Source: Anisodus tanguticus (taxonomy: Eukaryota; Streptophyta; Magnoliopsida; Solanales; Solanaceae). From it: a stretch of DNA of 64,000 nt. The notes under the pieces were generated by a model, which saw only the letters and a program-made list of their open reading frames with translations, did not search any database and was not told the DNA's origin. Location: NCBI GenBank assembly GCA_034509755.1, contig CM067550.1, positions 7,433,001-7,497,000 of the forward strand, given 5' to 3'. Within the stretch, counting starts at the first letter, position 1; every line of letters begins with the position of its first letter. Positions 39,010-51,409 of this stretch are shown here, in pieces. The position numbers were made by a program, and so were the translations under genes.

Positions 39010-39537
39010 TATTTTTTATTAATCTAATTGTGTACATATTTTCATACAATATGTGAATATTATTAACCTCTTTTACCAATCCCTAGGGCACATGTCCCTA
39101 CACCCTCGTTGCTTCCTCGTGGACTCGTGGTCCATGTGGGGGAGCCCTTTGCTTCCTTGCTCAGATGTTGGACTCGTACGAGACAGACACTCCATTTCCA
39201 CCACACGGGTGCTGTCCTTTCCTTTTTTATTTTTCTCCCTTTCTTTCCTAATTTTCTTCACCTCGTCACACCCTACATTTTTTTACATATTACATTTCTG
39301 GTCCATCAGTTTTACCTCCATCATCATTCCTCGTATCATTTCTTCCTTTTTTATTTTTTTTTCCAAGAAAGGGAAACAAATGTCAAATTTACTGTTGCAT
39401 GAATAAAATAAGGACAGTCCTTCATATCCCCACCCCACTCCAATTGTAAGGCAGGCACAATCAATCAGTTCGATTTCGGGTCCCATAAAACAGGCTTTTT
39501 CACAGAAAAATGGATCCAAACAAAACTAGTCATTTTT

Positions 39538-39717
39538 TAAGAAATATGTTCCATTAATTTTATTGATAAATTATTTATCATATATATAAAATTACAAGAA
39601 TATTTTATTTTAATACAAACTAGATAACTAATTAACCTAATTACAAAAGGATTATAATTTCACCTAAAATAAGAGATATACAATTAATGAAATAATATTG
39701 GGAAATATTTTATTACA
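39538..39717 (-). repeat. 3' LTR of copia A
   Basis: On the minus strand it starts TGTAATAAAATATTTCCC straight after the polypurine tract and ends near CATATTTCTTA. Matches the 45-kb LTR and both LTRs of copia B. Confidence 0.8.
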
Positions 39718-42700
39718 CCCCCGCAGTCGAAGCGGGAGGTTCTCGAACACTGAGACTGGCTCAAAAATGATCAAATAGTATGCGTGGAAGTCCTTTGGTG
39801 AAGATGTCGGCAATATGATATCTGGAAGGAATATGAAGGACACGAACTTGACCACGAGCCACTTTTTCGCGAACGAAATGAATATCCATCTCAATGTGTT
39901 TAGTGCGCTGATGTTGGACGGGATTGCCGGAAAGATATATCGCACTAATATTATCGCAGTAGACCATGTTGCCTTTTGAATCGGGCAGTGAAGCTCAAGT
40001 TGAAGGTTACGGATCCAACAAGACTCAGAGACGACGTTGGCAACAACTCTGTATTCTGCTTCTGCACTGGATCGGGATAGTGTAGGTTGCCTTTTGGAAG
40101 AACAAGACAATAGGTTATCTCCGAGGAAAATGCAATAACCAGACGTGAAGCGTCGGGTGTCAGGACATCCACCCCAGTCAGTATCAGAATAAGCAGTGAG
40201 ATCAGTGAGCGAAGACCTGTATAGATATAATCCGAAGTGAAGAGTACCTTGGACGTATCATAAAATACGTTTGAGGGTATGCATGTGTGCTTCTGTCGGA
40301 CTGTGCATGTGTAAGCATATTTGTTGCATGACATAAGATATGTCTGGTCTCGTGAATGTGAGGTACTGCAGGGCCCCATCCAGGCTACGATAGTGAGTTT
40401 GGTCTAAATATGAAGGGCCAAAATCAGAGCTGAGCTTGGAATTAGTGTCTATAGGCGTGTGGAATGGTTTGCAAGATGTCATGCCTGTACGGTCAGGGAT
40501 CTCTTTGGCGTACTTCTTCTGACATAGAAATAGTTCGCCAGAATATCGAGTGACAGATATGCCCAAGAAATAACTCAAGGGGCCTAGATCTTTCATAGCA
40601 AACTCAGAGGAAATGAGAGACATAATGGATCGGCGGAGAGCATTAGATGATGTGGTGAGGATGATGTCATCAACATATAATAATAGGTAAGTCATGTATG
40701 TACCCTTGTTGTAGATGAACAGGGAATGATCGGATCTGTTATGTGAAAAACCGATAGATGAGACATAATCGGCGAACTGCTGGTACCATGCTCGAGGAGC
40801 CTGTTTTAGTCCATAGAGCGATTTTCGCAACAGACACACATAATCCAGATGAATAGAATCCCTGAAACCCATAGGCTGATGCATATATACCATTTCATGA
40901 AGATCCCCATGTAAGAAGGCATTCTTGACATCAAGTTGATGAATGGGACAAGACTTGGATATGGCAATGCTGAGAACAGTCCGGATGGTTGCGGGCTTTA
41001 CGACCAGGTTGAACGTTTCATCACAGTCCACTCCCACCTGTTGAGATCGGCCATCACTGACAAGACGAGCCTTGTACCTCTCAAAAGAACCATTAGATTT
41101 CTTTTTATGTCTAAAAATCTACATATAACGAATAATGTTAGCATCAGGTGAATATGGTACTAGGTCCCACGTCTTATTATCAATAAGAGCATTATATTAG
41201 TTAATTATTGCAGCTTTCCAATTAGGGTCGGACAAGGCATCCTTCTGGTTACGAGGGACATGGGAAGGGACAACTGAAATGGAAAGGTTACACAACCATT
41301 TAGGTTTATGAATTTCGTGCATGACATGTTTTTCCATGTTTCGAGAGTGTCTCGGGATGTGGGATAAGAGGGGGGTTTACCGCGGGATTGTTGGGAAGAG
41401 GAGGAAAGGTAAGAATGACAGTATTGGCTGGCTGAACCACGGTATATTGAGAGGTGGCTGCGGAATCACCCTGAGCGGGCTGTTCCAGGCCACCATCGGT
41501 AGAACCGGGTGGGCAACTAGTCCCGGACTGGCCGAGGTGGTGGCGGGTGCCGAGGTCCGGAACGATGGACTATGTAAATGGTGAATTAGAAGAGGGTTAA
41601 GGCTATCATTTAGGAAGTCGTAGGAATGTGGTGGTGGCGAGTGTAGAGAGGCAAGTGGGGAATTGAGACTCATCAAATAGGACATGACGTGAAATAATAA
41701 TTTATGGCTCGACAAGTCATAGCATGAGTAACCACGATGATTGACATGGTAACCCAGAAACGCACACGGGGAAGACCAAGGTTGGAGTTTGTGAGTGATC
41801 GGATGGAGAGGGTAACAAAGACATCCAAAAATATGCAAGTGTTGGTAGGAGGGGTTCCTACGAAACATAACTTAGATGGGCGACTAGGGGTGGGCAAAAA
41901 ACCCGGAGAATCGAAAAAACCGAACCGAACCGAAATTCGGTTCGGTTTTTTCTCGGTTTTTTTTTTGAAAAACCGAACCGAATTAGGATTTAGTGATTCG
42001 GTTCGGTTTTTAAATTTTGGATACGAACCGAACCGATTTAGGCTACTGCTATCTCTTGAATCATAGTCATTGAAGTTAATCTATGAAGCTTTTATGAAAG
42101 TCGCATGCAGCATGAACTTGATTAACATATCACGGAAGCATTGACATAAATGTAGGGAGAAAAAGTAGTTGTCAATTGATAAAACTTTAAATGGTCATAA
42201 CTCTGCGCTCGGATGTCCGTTTTACCCATTTTTTTATTTTGCGTATTTTTTCGAGACAGGGCCGGTCGCGGTTTGGCGTAGCCAATTTTTAAAAAACGTC
42301 AGTTTTCCCAATCAATTTGTGTTTTCCCCCAAATCGCTTTCTAATTTTTCTTTTTCTTTAGTAAACATCTCATGATACAAAATAGATTTCAACGTCAAAA
42401 TTTCATGATAGTGTAGGTGTGAGTGTCAATTTCAGTTTTGGAAATTCAATTTAAAAATAAATAAAAAATTCCCCAGCCCGGCCGACTAAAAAAACCGATA
42501 TAATCCGATACGTTCGGCATATAAACCAAACATATCATTTTTTTTTTTAAAAAAAAAAGTTGTATTCGTTTTGTTTTTAAAAAAAAACCAATTTTTATTC
42601 GGTTCATATTTTTCGAATACAAAATCGAACCGAACCGATATACGCCCACCCCTATGGGCGACTGTTGAGCTATAGACTTATTTAGAATTATGTTTAGGAG

Positions 42701-43700
42701 ATAGGTGGCCATGGAGAGTGCGTAATGCCAGAATTGAGGGAGAATTGAGGCGTGAGCAAGTAGGGCATGAATGAGGTTGTTTATGGTTCAGATTTTCCGT
42801 TCGGCTTTACCATTTTGGGAGGATGTGTGAGGGCAGGAAAAATGAAAGGTAAGACCATTTTTAGAGCAAAACTGTTTGAATTGGTTATTATCAAATTCTC
42901 TGCCATTGTCACATTGAAAACATGTAATGCTCTTTTCAAATTGTGTTTTTACGAAAGAACTAAATGAAGAAAAAATATGGTAGACCTGGGATTTATTTCC
43001 AATTGGAAAAGTCCATAGAAAGTTGGAATAATCGTCCAAAAACAACACATAATATCAATGGACAGTCGTACTCAAAATAGGGGATGTCCACAAATCACTA
43101 TGTATGATATCAAAAGGCATTAAAGTACAATTTGTGGATGCAGAAAATTATAATTTGACATGTTTCTCAAAAATGCAAAATTCACATGTAGGAGTCCTAT
43201 AAATACGGTTGCAATTAATAAAATTAGTTTTCCTAAGAAAGCATAAAATAAAGTCTCTCGGATGTCCTAATCTAGAATGCCATAAGGAAAATGAAAGAGC
43301 AACAAATATTGAGGGAACTAAGGTTGGATTGTTGACAGTGTTTGAAATAAGGTAAAGATCTCCGGTCCTGTCACATCTCATTATTTGTCTCCCTGTCGTA
43401 AAATCCTTTAAAGTAAAATGAAAAGGATCAAAGTCAAGGGAAATCAATTGTCAATTGTGAAACGTCAAACATATATTAGATTCTTAATGAGTTTAGGGGC
43501 ATGTAGGATATTTTTTTAAGATTAGTGGTAGATGTGGTGGGATAGGGAGGAATGACCATAACCACGGATGGTAATGTCTTGTCCACTACCATCAATAATA
43601 TTCGATTTAAATTACTCAAATTGGAATAAGACAAGAGATTACCTTGTGATGGTGTCATGTGAGATGTGGCTCATGTGTCTATATACCAATTTTCGTCTGG
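39718..43700 (-). pseudogene. pol of copia A
   Basis: Minus-strand domains, from high to low coordinate: protease near 43680 with DT*A, GAG-pre-integrase 43650-43148, integrase 43048-41380, RT 41037-40258 and RNase H 40140-39740. The RT block is open over 259 residues with YVDDIIL near 40680. The Gly codon of the protease DTGA is TGA, an active-site stop. RNase H contains SRSSAEAEYRV. The integrase zone is broken by the hAT insertion and by shifts near 43060. It cannot make a full polyprotein. Confidence 0.9.
41885..42654. mobile_element. hAT element inside copia A
   Basis: Ends TAGGGGTGGGC and GCCCACCCCTA are perfect 11-base inverted repeats, flanked by TGGGCGAC (41877-41884 and 42655-42662). 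Subterminal regions carry CCGAACCGAA / TTCGGTTCGG repeats at 41920-42030 and 42590-42640. Noncoding. Copia B keeps the uninterrupted sequence at about 48365-48376. Confidence 0.95.
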
Positions 43701-44819
43701 ACTGTTGAGTGACATTATGCTCATAGTTGCCTCAATGTCAGTCGGTTCATAAGTCGATGGCGAGGGGTCTGTGTTGTGTAGGCCTGTTGTGGATGTGGGC
43801 CAAGTATGACAGGTTGGGCTTGTCAGTTCTGATGTGGAGTCCATGAGGATGTCGTATATAGGGAAGGAGGGGAGGCCCATGATGGTGGGGCCCATGCGGC
43901 CTACGGTAGGTAGGCAGCCCACGGCGGGTAGGCTACTGCCACTGCCGCGGTCACTGTTGGCTATTTTCGATCGATGGGGACTGCCCCTTCACTCCGCCGT
44001 TGTTGCCGGAATTTCTTCCACCGCAGCCCTTGCCAGTCTGCCTGCTCTGGCGGTTATTACGGGAGGAAGTGGACTATTGCGGGTCTTATGGCTGACTGTT
44101 CTGGTTGTCGGACTGGGAGGCCCTACCGTTGGCAGAGGGCCCGACGGTGGTGGTGAGGACAGTGTTGGCAATGCTGGCCCGAGTGGTGTTGCGCTTGATT
44201 TTCTAGGTTTCCTCAAGGATGAGCTTCGAACAAGCCTCATAAAATGAAGGTAACGCGTGCATTGTTGAAGGATGGTGGCAACGCCGTCATAGGATTCGTT
44301 CAAACCTGCAATAAGTTGCATGACCAATCGTTGATTAGTGATTGGTGCGTTGACGTTGGAGAGTTGGTCGACAAGCATCTTGAGTTCTTGACAATAGGCA
44401 GACACGTTTGGGAAATTGTCCTGATGAACGTCCTTGAACTGAATTTCAAGGTATAACACTCGTTGAGTTTTGTTTTTGAGGAAAATATTGTCCAAACGTC
44501 CCACGTTTGGCGAGTAGTGGCATTAATATCAATGATGATGTGCAACAGATCATTAGATATTGTGTTGTATATCCACTGAAGGACAGCTGCGTCCAAATGA
44601 GACCAGAGTACATCATCAGAAGTCGAAGCCGATGGTACGTCTGTGGACTTCGGCGTAGGAGGGATGATGTGGTCGATAACTTCGTAAACACGACAATGGA
44701 TCTTAAAAAGCTCCGCCCACGAGGAGTATTGACCCTTTTTCCATCTCAAAAGTCACAAAGATGAAGTTTTTAATGTTTTTTACGGTAAGTGCCAGATGAA
44801 ATTTGGTTTTGTCAGCCAT
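43700..44819 (-). pseudogene. gag of copia A
   Basis: ATG at 44819 starts MADKTKFHLAL. The GQYSSWAELFKIHCR block of Ale-type gag follows near 44730, then a retrotran_gag-like region to about 44250 and a Gly/Pro/Ser-rich tail. Shifts occur near 44500 and 44250. Gag would package the RNA in virus-like particles. Confidence 0.85.
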
Positions 44820-45001
44820 GGAAGAGGAAATTTAGGAGGAAGAATGGCCGGAAAAACTAGGGTTCGGTCTTGGGGAAAAGAGGGGGGCCGAGATAGGTCG
44901 GCAGCTAGGGTTCCGACGTGGGCTAGGTGACGACATGGAAGAAAAGGTGGCAGCCGAGAAGGTGTATCGGCGGCTAGGGTAGGATTTGTAGTTTTAGACT
45001 A

Positions 45002-45010
45002 CTGATACCA
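45002..45010 (-). other. tRNA primer binding site of copia A
   Basis: TGGTATCAG on the minus strand directly after the 5' LTR, matching initiator methionine tRNA. Confidence 0.8.
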
Positions 45011-45171
45011 TAGAAGAATATGGTCCTTGATTTTATTGATGAATGATTTACAATATATATAAGGTTACAAGAATATTTGTTTTGATACAAACTAGGTAAC
45101 TAATTAACCTAATTACAAAAAAAATATAATTCTACCTAAAATATAAAAGAATATTTGAAATATTCTATTAC
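45011..45171 (-). repeat. 5' LTR of copia A
   Basis: Shares TTGATTTTATTGATGAATGA and AACTAATTAACCTAATTACA (plus-strand reading) with the other LTRs. Somewhat shorter than 39538-39717 because of a deletion near its outer end. Confidence 0.75.
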
Positions 45172-45174
45172 TTG

Positions 45175-46058
45175 TCATCTCCTTTTCCTTGTACATCAAA
45201 AGACCTAGTATGTATTTAAAAAATTAACAGTTAAATTAATTTTATAGTACCTAACTTTTTTGTCTGCGATTAAGTTTGGTTTTCTCTTTTTCCCAATAAA
45301 AGATATACTATATCTTTGGACTGTAAGAAACATCCTCAAGACAATTTTAGAAATGGAACAGAATGCTTAAAAACCAATAACCATCTTTTGTTGTTCTGTT
45401 TATAATAATAAGTGTCTCAAAATGACTTTGGGCTAATATTCAATTTGACACTCATACTTGCACATTCTTTTTAATGCCGGCCTTCTAATTTTACGAATTT
45501 ACATATAGACATCTGAAGTTGGTTGAATTTTCAATCAACAGAAGGAAGTATGAAAAGATATCTCTTTTGTCCCTCCTGATCGAACTCGCAAAAAAATCAC
45601 AATTGAAAAAGTACTTCTTGTCGGGAGAGTAGCATCGGAGACATGAGGAGAAAACATATATTTATAAGTATCTAATCCAGTGTGTTCTTCAATTGTCTTG
45701 AAGTACGTTACACATCAAATTCATATAAAAGATTTCATTCCACTTCATCACCATCTTCTATTTAATGAAAAAATAACAAAGAGGAAAGTCATATCTTAAT
45801 CCGCCACCCTTTTCCACAAAATCTAATTGTCAACAAGTTATTTTACGTACATTTCTACGAATCTCTTTTAATGGAAAAAGAACAAAGAGGAAAGTCAAAA
45901 AAATCCATCCTCTGTCTTAACTGTACCAAAATCATTAAATTTTACAGTCCAAAATCTCTCAAGCTAAGAAAAGGCAAAAGAACCTTCCTTTTTAAAAAAT
46001 CCTTTTTTATTTTTTATTTTAATCCTTTTTAGTCAAAATCACTGTATATACGTTATAT
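45175..46058. other. spacer between copia A and B
   Basis: AT-rich, no coding likeness or repeat recognised. Confidence 0.6.
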
Positions 46059-46063
46059 ATTTC

Positions 46064-46257
46064 TCAAGTAATATGTTCTTTTGATTTTATTGATTAATAA
46101 TTTATAATATATATATAAGGTTACAAGAAAATTTTATTTTGATACAAACTAGGTAACTAATTAACCTAATTACAAAATAATTATAATTCAACCTAAAATA
46201 GGAGCTTTATACAATTAATACAATTCATGAAACAATATTATGAAATATTCTATTACA
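46064..46257 (-). repeat. 3' LTR of copia B
   Basis: Starts TGTAATAGAATATTTC on the minus strand after a polypurine tract ending GCGGGGG. Confidence 0.82.
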
Positions 46258-49200
46258 CCCCCGCAGTCAAAGTGTGAGGTTCTCGAACACTGAGACTGGC
46301 TCAAAAATCATCAAATAGTATACGTGGAAGTCCTTTGGTGAAGATGTCGGCAATCTGATATCTGGAAGGAACATAAAAGACACGAACTTGACCACGAGCC
46401 ATTTTTTCACGAACGAAATGAATGTCCATCTCAATGTGTTTAGTGCGCTGATTTGGACGGAATTGCCGGAAAGATATATCGTACTAATATTATCGCAGTA
46501 GACCAAAGTTGTCTTTTGAATCGTGTAGTGAAGCTTAAGTAGAAGTCTGCAGATCCAACAAGACTCAGAGACGACGTTGGCAACACCTTTGTATTTTACT
46601 TCTGCACTGGATCATGATAGTGTAGGTTGCCTTTTGGAAGACCAAGATAATAGGCTATCTCCGAGGAAAACGCAATAACCAGACGTGGAGCGTCGGGTAT
46701 CAGGACATCCACCACAGTCAGTATCAGAATAGGTAGTGAGACCAGTGAGCGAACACCTGTATAGATGTAATCTGAAGTGAAGTGTACCTTGGACATATCG
46801 TAAAATACGTTTGAGGGCATGCATGTGTGATTCTGTCGGACTGTGCAAGTGCAAACATATTTGTTGCACGGCATAGGATATGTCTGGTCTCGTGAATGTG
46901 AGGTACTGCAGGGCCCCAGCCAAGCTACGATAGTGAGTAGGGTCTGAATATGAAGGTTCGAATCAGTGCTAAGCTTGGAATTGGTGTTTATATGCGTGTG
47001 GATGATTTTCAAGATGTTATGTCTGCACGGTCAAGGATCTCTTCGACGTACTTCTTCTGACATAGAAATAGGCCACCAGAATATCGAGTGACAGAGATGC
47101 CCAAGAAATAACTCAAATGGCCTAGATCTTTCATAGCAAACTCAGAGGAAATGAGAGACATAATGGATCGGCGGAGAGCATCAGATGATGTGGTCAGGAT
47201 AATGTCATCAAGATATAATAATATGTAAGTCATGTTTATACCATTGTTGTAGATGAACATGGAACTATCAGATCTATTGTGTGAAAAAACAATAGAGGAA
47301 ACATAATCAGTGAACCGATGTTATCATGTTCGAGGAACCTGTTTCAGTCCATAGAGCAATTTCCGCAACAGACACACATAATCCGGATGAATAGGATCCT
47401 TGAAGCCTATAGGCTGATGCATATATATTGTTTCATGAAGATCCTCATGTAAGAAGACATTCTTGACATCAAGCGGATGAATGAGCCAAGATTTGGATAT
47501 GGAAATATTGAGGACGGTCTGGATGGTTGCGGGCTTTACGACCGGACTGAACGTTTTATAATAGTCCACTCCTACCTATTGAGACATGTCATCACCTACA
47601 AGACGAGCCTTGTACAACTCAAAAGAACCATCATATTTCTTTTTATGTCTCAAAATCCACATAGAACGAATAATGTTAGCATCAGGTGGACGGGATACTA
47701 GGTCTCACGTCTTATTATTAATAAGAGCATTATATTCATCAATCATTGTGGCTTTCTAATTTGAGTCGGACAAGGAATCCTTAGGGTTACGAGGGACAGG
47801 GGAAGGGACAATTGAAACGAAAATGTTAAAAAACCATTTAGGTTTATGAATTCCGTGTATGGCACGGGGCCGCGGGACTGCCGGGAAGAGGAAGAAGGGC
47901 AGGGGTGGCGGTACTGGCTGGCCAAACCTCGGTTTGCTGAGAGGTGGCTGCAAAATCACCCTGAGGTGGGCTGTTCTGAGCCACCATCCGTAAAACCGGG
48001 TGGGCAGCTAGTTCCGGACTGGCTAAGGTGGTGGCGGGTGCCAGGGTCTAGGACGATGGACTATGTAGTGAATTAGAAGAGAGTTTAGTCCATCATCTAG
48101 GAAGTCGAAAGAATGTCGAGGTGGCGAGTGTAGAGAGGCAAGAGGGAATTGAGACTCATCAAATATGACATGACGTGAAATAATAATTTTACGGCTCGTC
48201 AAGTCATAGCACGAGTAATCACGATGATTGCCATGGTAACCCAGAAACACACACTGGGAAGATCGGGGTTGGAGTTTGTGAGTGGTCGGATGGAGATGGT
48301 AACAAAAATATCCAAAAATACGGAAGTGTTGGTAGGATGGGTTCCTACGAAACAGAACTTGGGTGGGCGACCGTTGAGCTAGAGATTTGTTTGGGATTAT
48401 GTTTAGGAGATAGGTGGCCATGGAGAGTGCGTAATGCTAAAATTGAGGATGAATTGAGGCGTGAGCAAGTAGGGCACGAATGAGGTTATTTATGGTTCGG
48501 ATTTTTCGTTCAACTTTACCATATTGGGAGGATGTGTGAGGGGAGGAAAAACGAAAGGTAATACCATTTTTGGAGCAAATCTGTTTGAATTGGTTATTAT
48601 CGAATTCCCTGCTATTTTCAAATTGAAAAGATTTAATGCTCTTTTCAAATTGTGTTTTTACCAAAGCACTAAATGAAGAAAAAATGGGGTAGACCTGAGA
48701 TTTATTTCTAATTAGAAAAGTCAATAAAAAGTTGGAATAATCGTCCAAAAAATAACACATAATATCGATGGTCAGCCATATTCAACATAGGAGATGTCCA
48801 CAAATCACTATGTATGATATCGAAAGACGTTAAAGTACAATTTGTGGATGCAGAAAATGGTAATTTGACATGTTTCCCAAAAATAGAAGATTCACATATA
48901 GGAGTCCTAGAAATACGGTTGCAATTAATAAAATTATTTTTCTTAAGGGAGCGTAAAACAAAGTCTCATGGATGTCCTAATCTAAAATGCCATAAGGAAG
49001 ATGAAAGAGCAGCAAGGGTTGAGGGAACTGAGGCTGGATTGTTGACAACTGTTTGAAATATGATAGAGATCTTCGGTGTTGTCACATCTCATTATTCATC
49101 TTCCTGTCGTAAAATCCTTTACAGTAAAACCAAAAGGATCAAAGTCAAGGGAAACTCAATTGTCAGTTGTAAAACGTCACACAAAGATTAGATTCTTAAT

Positions 49201-49440
49201 GAGTTTAGGGCATGGATGACATTTTTTAAGATTAGTGGTGGATGTGGTGGGGATAGGGAAGAATGACCATAACCACTGATGGGAATGCCTTGTCTACTAC
49301 CAACAATAATATTCCGATTTAAATTACTCAAATTTGAATAAGACGAGAGAGTGACTTGTGATGTTGTCATGTGAGATGTGGCACCTGTGTCCATATACCA
49401 ATTTTCTTCTGGAGTGTTGAGTGACATTGTGCTCATAGCT
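46258..49440 (-). pseudogene. pol of copia B
   Basis: From high to low coordinate on the minus strand: protease with intact DTGATSHM near 49390, GAG-pre-integrase 49340-48900, integrase 48760-48020, RT 47570-46990 and RNase H 46920-46270. In RT the catalytic box reads YLDDIIL, with Val replaced by Leu. RNase H holds the SWSSKRQPTLS block at 46630. Frame breaks at about 49200, 48770, 47330, 47005 and 46600. It is not functional, but its integrase is uninterrupted, unlike A. Confidence 0.88.
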
Positions 49441-50569
49441 GCCTCAATGTCAGTCGGTGTATAAGTTGATGGCGGGGGGCCTGTGTTGTGTAGGCCTGTT
49501 GTGGACGTGGGCCAAGTATGTCAGGTTGGGCCTGTCGGTTCTGAGGTGGAGTCCATGAGGATGTCGTATATAATGAAAGAATCTGGGGTGATTAATGAAG
49601 AAAATATTGCAGAATCAAAAGTGGTCAGGCAAGGAGGTGAGGACCATGACGGTGGGGCCTAAATGGCCTACGACGGGTAGGCAGCCCACGACGCAGGCTG
49701 CTGCCACTACCGCAGTCGTTGTTGACTATTTTCGGCTGGCGGGGACTGCCCCTTCACACTACCATTGTTGCTGGAATTTCTTCTGACGTGACCCCTGCTG
49801 GACTGCCTGCACCGGTGGTTGTTATGAGAGAAAGCGGACTGTTTTCGATCCTCTGGCCGATGGTTCTGGGTGCCGGATTGGGAGGCCCTACTATCAGCGG
49901 AGGGCCTGACGGCAGTGGTGAGGGCGGCATTGGCAATGCCGGCCTGAGTGGTGTTGCACTTGATTTTCCGGGTTTCCTCAAGGATGAGCTTCGAACGGGC
50001 CTCATAAAATGGAGGTAACAGTGTGCATTGCTGAAGGATGGTGGCAACGCCATCATAGGATTCGTTCAAATGCAATGAGTTGCATGACTAATCGTTGATT
50101 AGTGACTGGTGCGACGTTGGAGAGTTGGTCGGTAAGCATCTTGAGTTCTTGACAATTGGCAGACACGTTTGGAAAATTGTCCTGATGAACGTCCTTGAAC
50201 TGATTTTCAAGGTATAACGCTCGTTGAGTTTTGTTGTCGTGGAAAATATTGTCCAAACGTTCCCATGTTTGGCGGGCAGTGGCTTTGGTCTTAATGATGG
50301 TGTGCAACATATCATTAGATATTGTGTCGTATATCCATTAGAGGACAGCTCCATCCAAACGAGACTAAAGTGCATCATCAGAAGTCAAAGTCGATGATAC
50401 ATCTATCGACTTCGGCGTGGGAGGGATGATGTGGTCGATAACTTTGTAAACATGACAATGGATCTTAAAAGCTCCGCCCACGAGGAGTATTGACCCTTTT
50501 CCATCTCAACAGTCACATGGATGAAGATTTTGATGTTGTTTACGAATGAAATTTGGTTTTGTCAGCCAT
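49440..50569 (-). pseudogene. gag of copia B
   Basis: ATG at 50569 (MADKTKFHS-like start). The retrotran_gag-like part at 50378-50050 includes TWERLDNIFHDNKTQRALYL. A Pro/Ser/Gly-rich tail follows to about 49600. Shifts near 50500 and 50060. Confidence 0.82.
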
Positions 50570-50772
50570 GGAAAAGAAAATTTATGAGGAAGATGGAGGG
50601 AGAATGGCCGGAAAAACTAGGGTTCCATCGTGGGAAAAGAGGGGGCGGCCAAGAGAGGTCGGTAGCTAGGGTTCCGACGTGGGCTAGGTGCCGACGTGGA
50701 AAAAAAAGGTGGCGGCCGAGAAGGTGTATCGGTAGCTAGGGTAGGGTTTGTAGTTTTAGGCTACTGATACCA

Positions 50773-50959
50773 TGAAGGAATATGTTCCATTGATTTTATT
50801 GATGAATGATTTACAATATATATAAGGTTACAAGAATATTTACTTTGATAGAAACTAGGTAACTAATTGATCTAATTACAAAATGATTATAATTCTATCT
50901 AAAATAGGATATATACAATTAATACAATTAATGAAAGACTATTGCGAAATATTCTGTTA
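50773..50959 (-). repeat. 5' LTR of copia B with adjoining primer site
   Basis: Plus-strand start TGAAGGAATATGTTCC. The primer site TGGTATCAGTAG (minus strand) occupies 50772-50761. Confidence 0.82.
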
Positions 50960-51013
50960 ATTTCATGTACTTTGTCAAACTTGCCAAATTAACATCACAT
51001 AAACTTAGTCAAT

Positions 51014-51400
51014 GATCAAATGCAACAACAACAACAATAACAACATACCCGTTGTAATCTGAGATCTATGAGGATAGTGTGTACTTAGACCTTACTTTAC
51101 ATTTGAGAAGATAGAGAGACTGTTTTCAATCAGTGACGGATCCAAAAATTTTAAATAGTGGGTGCTCAACTATTTTAATCTGAAAGTTACTATTGAGATT
51201 GGGTGCTTAGTTAATATACTTAAATGAATTACTAGTTTTTTATATGTAAATAATAGTGATGGCTTTAAGAGTAATGGGTGCTCAAGCACCCATGACCCAA
51301 AGAGTATATCCGCCACTGTTTCCGATAGAGCATCTTAAAAAAAAAATGAAAAGAAGGCGGTACCAACAAGCATACAAAAACAATGATCCAATGCATTTGA
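51014..51400 (-). mobile_element. RTE/SINE 3' tail fragment
   Basis: On the minus strand it contains GTAAGGTCTAAGTACACAC and ends in a TTGTTGTTG-rich tail at 51040-51014, like the tail at 37760-37835. Its older half continues right of the nested MITE, to about 51400. Confidence 0.7.
51131..51318. mobile_element. hAT-like MITE nested in the RTE/SINE tail
   Basis: Ends CAGTGACGGATCC and GATATACTC... GGATATACT-side CGCCACTG form inverted termini (CAGTGRCGGAT). Flanks TTTTCAAT (51123-51130) and TTTCCGAT (51319-51326) differ at two of eight bases, a decayed 8-bp duplication. Contains GTGGGTGCTC near 51162 and its inverted GAGCACCC-like partner (CAAGCACCCA) near 51280. 188 bp. Confidence 0.75.
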
Positions 51401-51409
51401 CTTAAAGTA

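Larger units (their letters stand above)
39538..45171 (-). mobile_element. copia element A (Ale-like), minus strand
   Basis: It has LTRs at both ends (39538-39717 and 45011-45171), a TGGTATCAG primer site for initiator Met-tRNA at 45010-45002, a GGGGG-ended polypurine tract beside 39718, and copia domains between. A 770-bp hAT element at 41885-42654 interrupts it. Flanking duplications are not clear. Confidence 0.85.
46064..50959 (-). mobile_element. copia element B (Ale-like), minus strand
   Basis: Same structure and family as element A, 4.9 kb without the hAT insertion. ATTTC lies outside both ends (46059-46063 and 50960-50964), the 5-bp target duplication of copia integration. The outer end of the 5' LTR lacks the terminal two bases seen in the 3' LTR. 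Confidence 0.88.

Noticed and set aside
39053..39519. Overlapping Ser/Phe-rich frames
   Set aside because: No motif, both strands open to a similar degree, CT-rich sequence.
43834..44764. Plus-strand frames inside copia A (and 49595-50018 in B)
   Set aside because: Shadows of the minus-strand gag.
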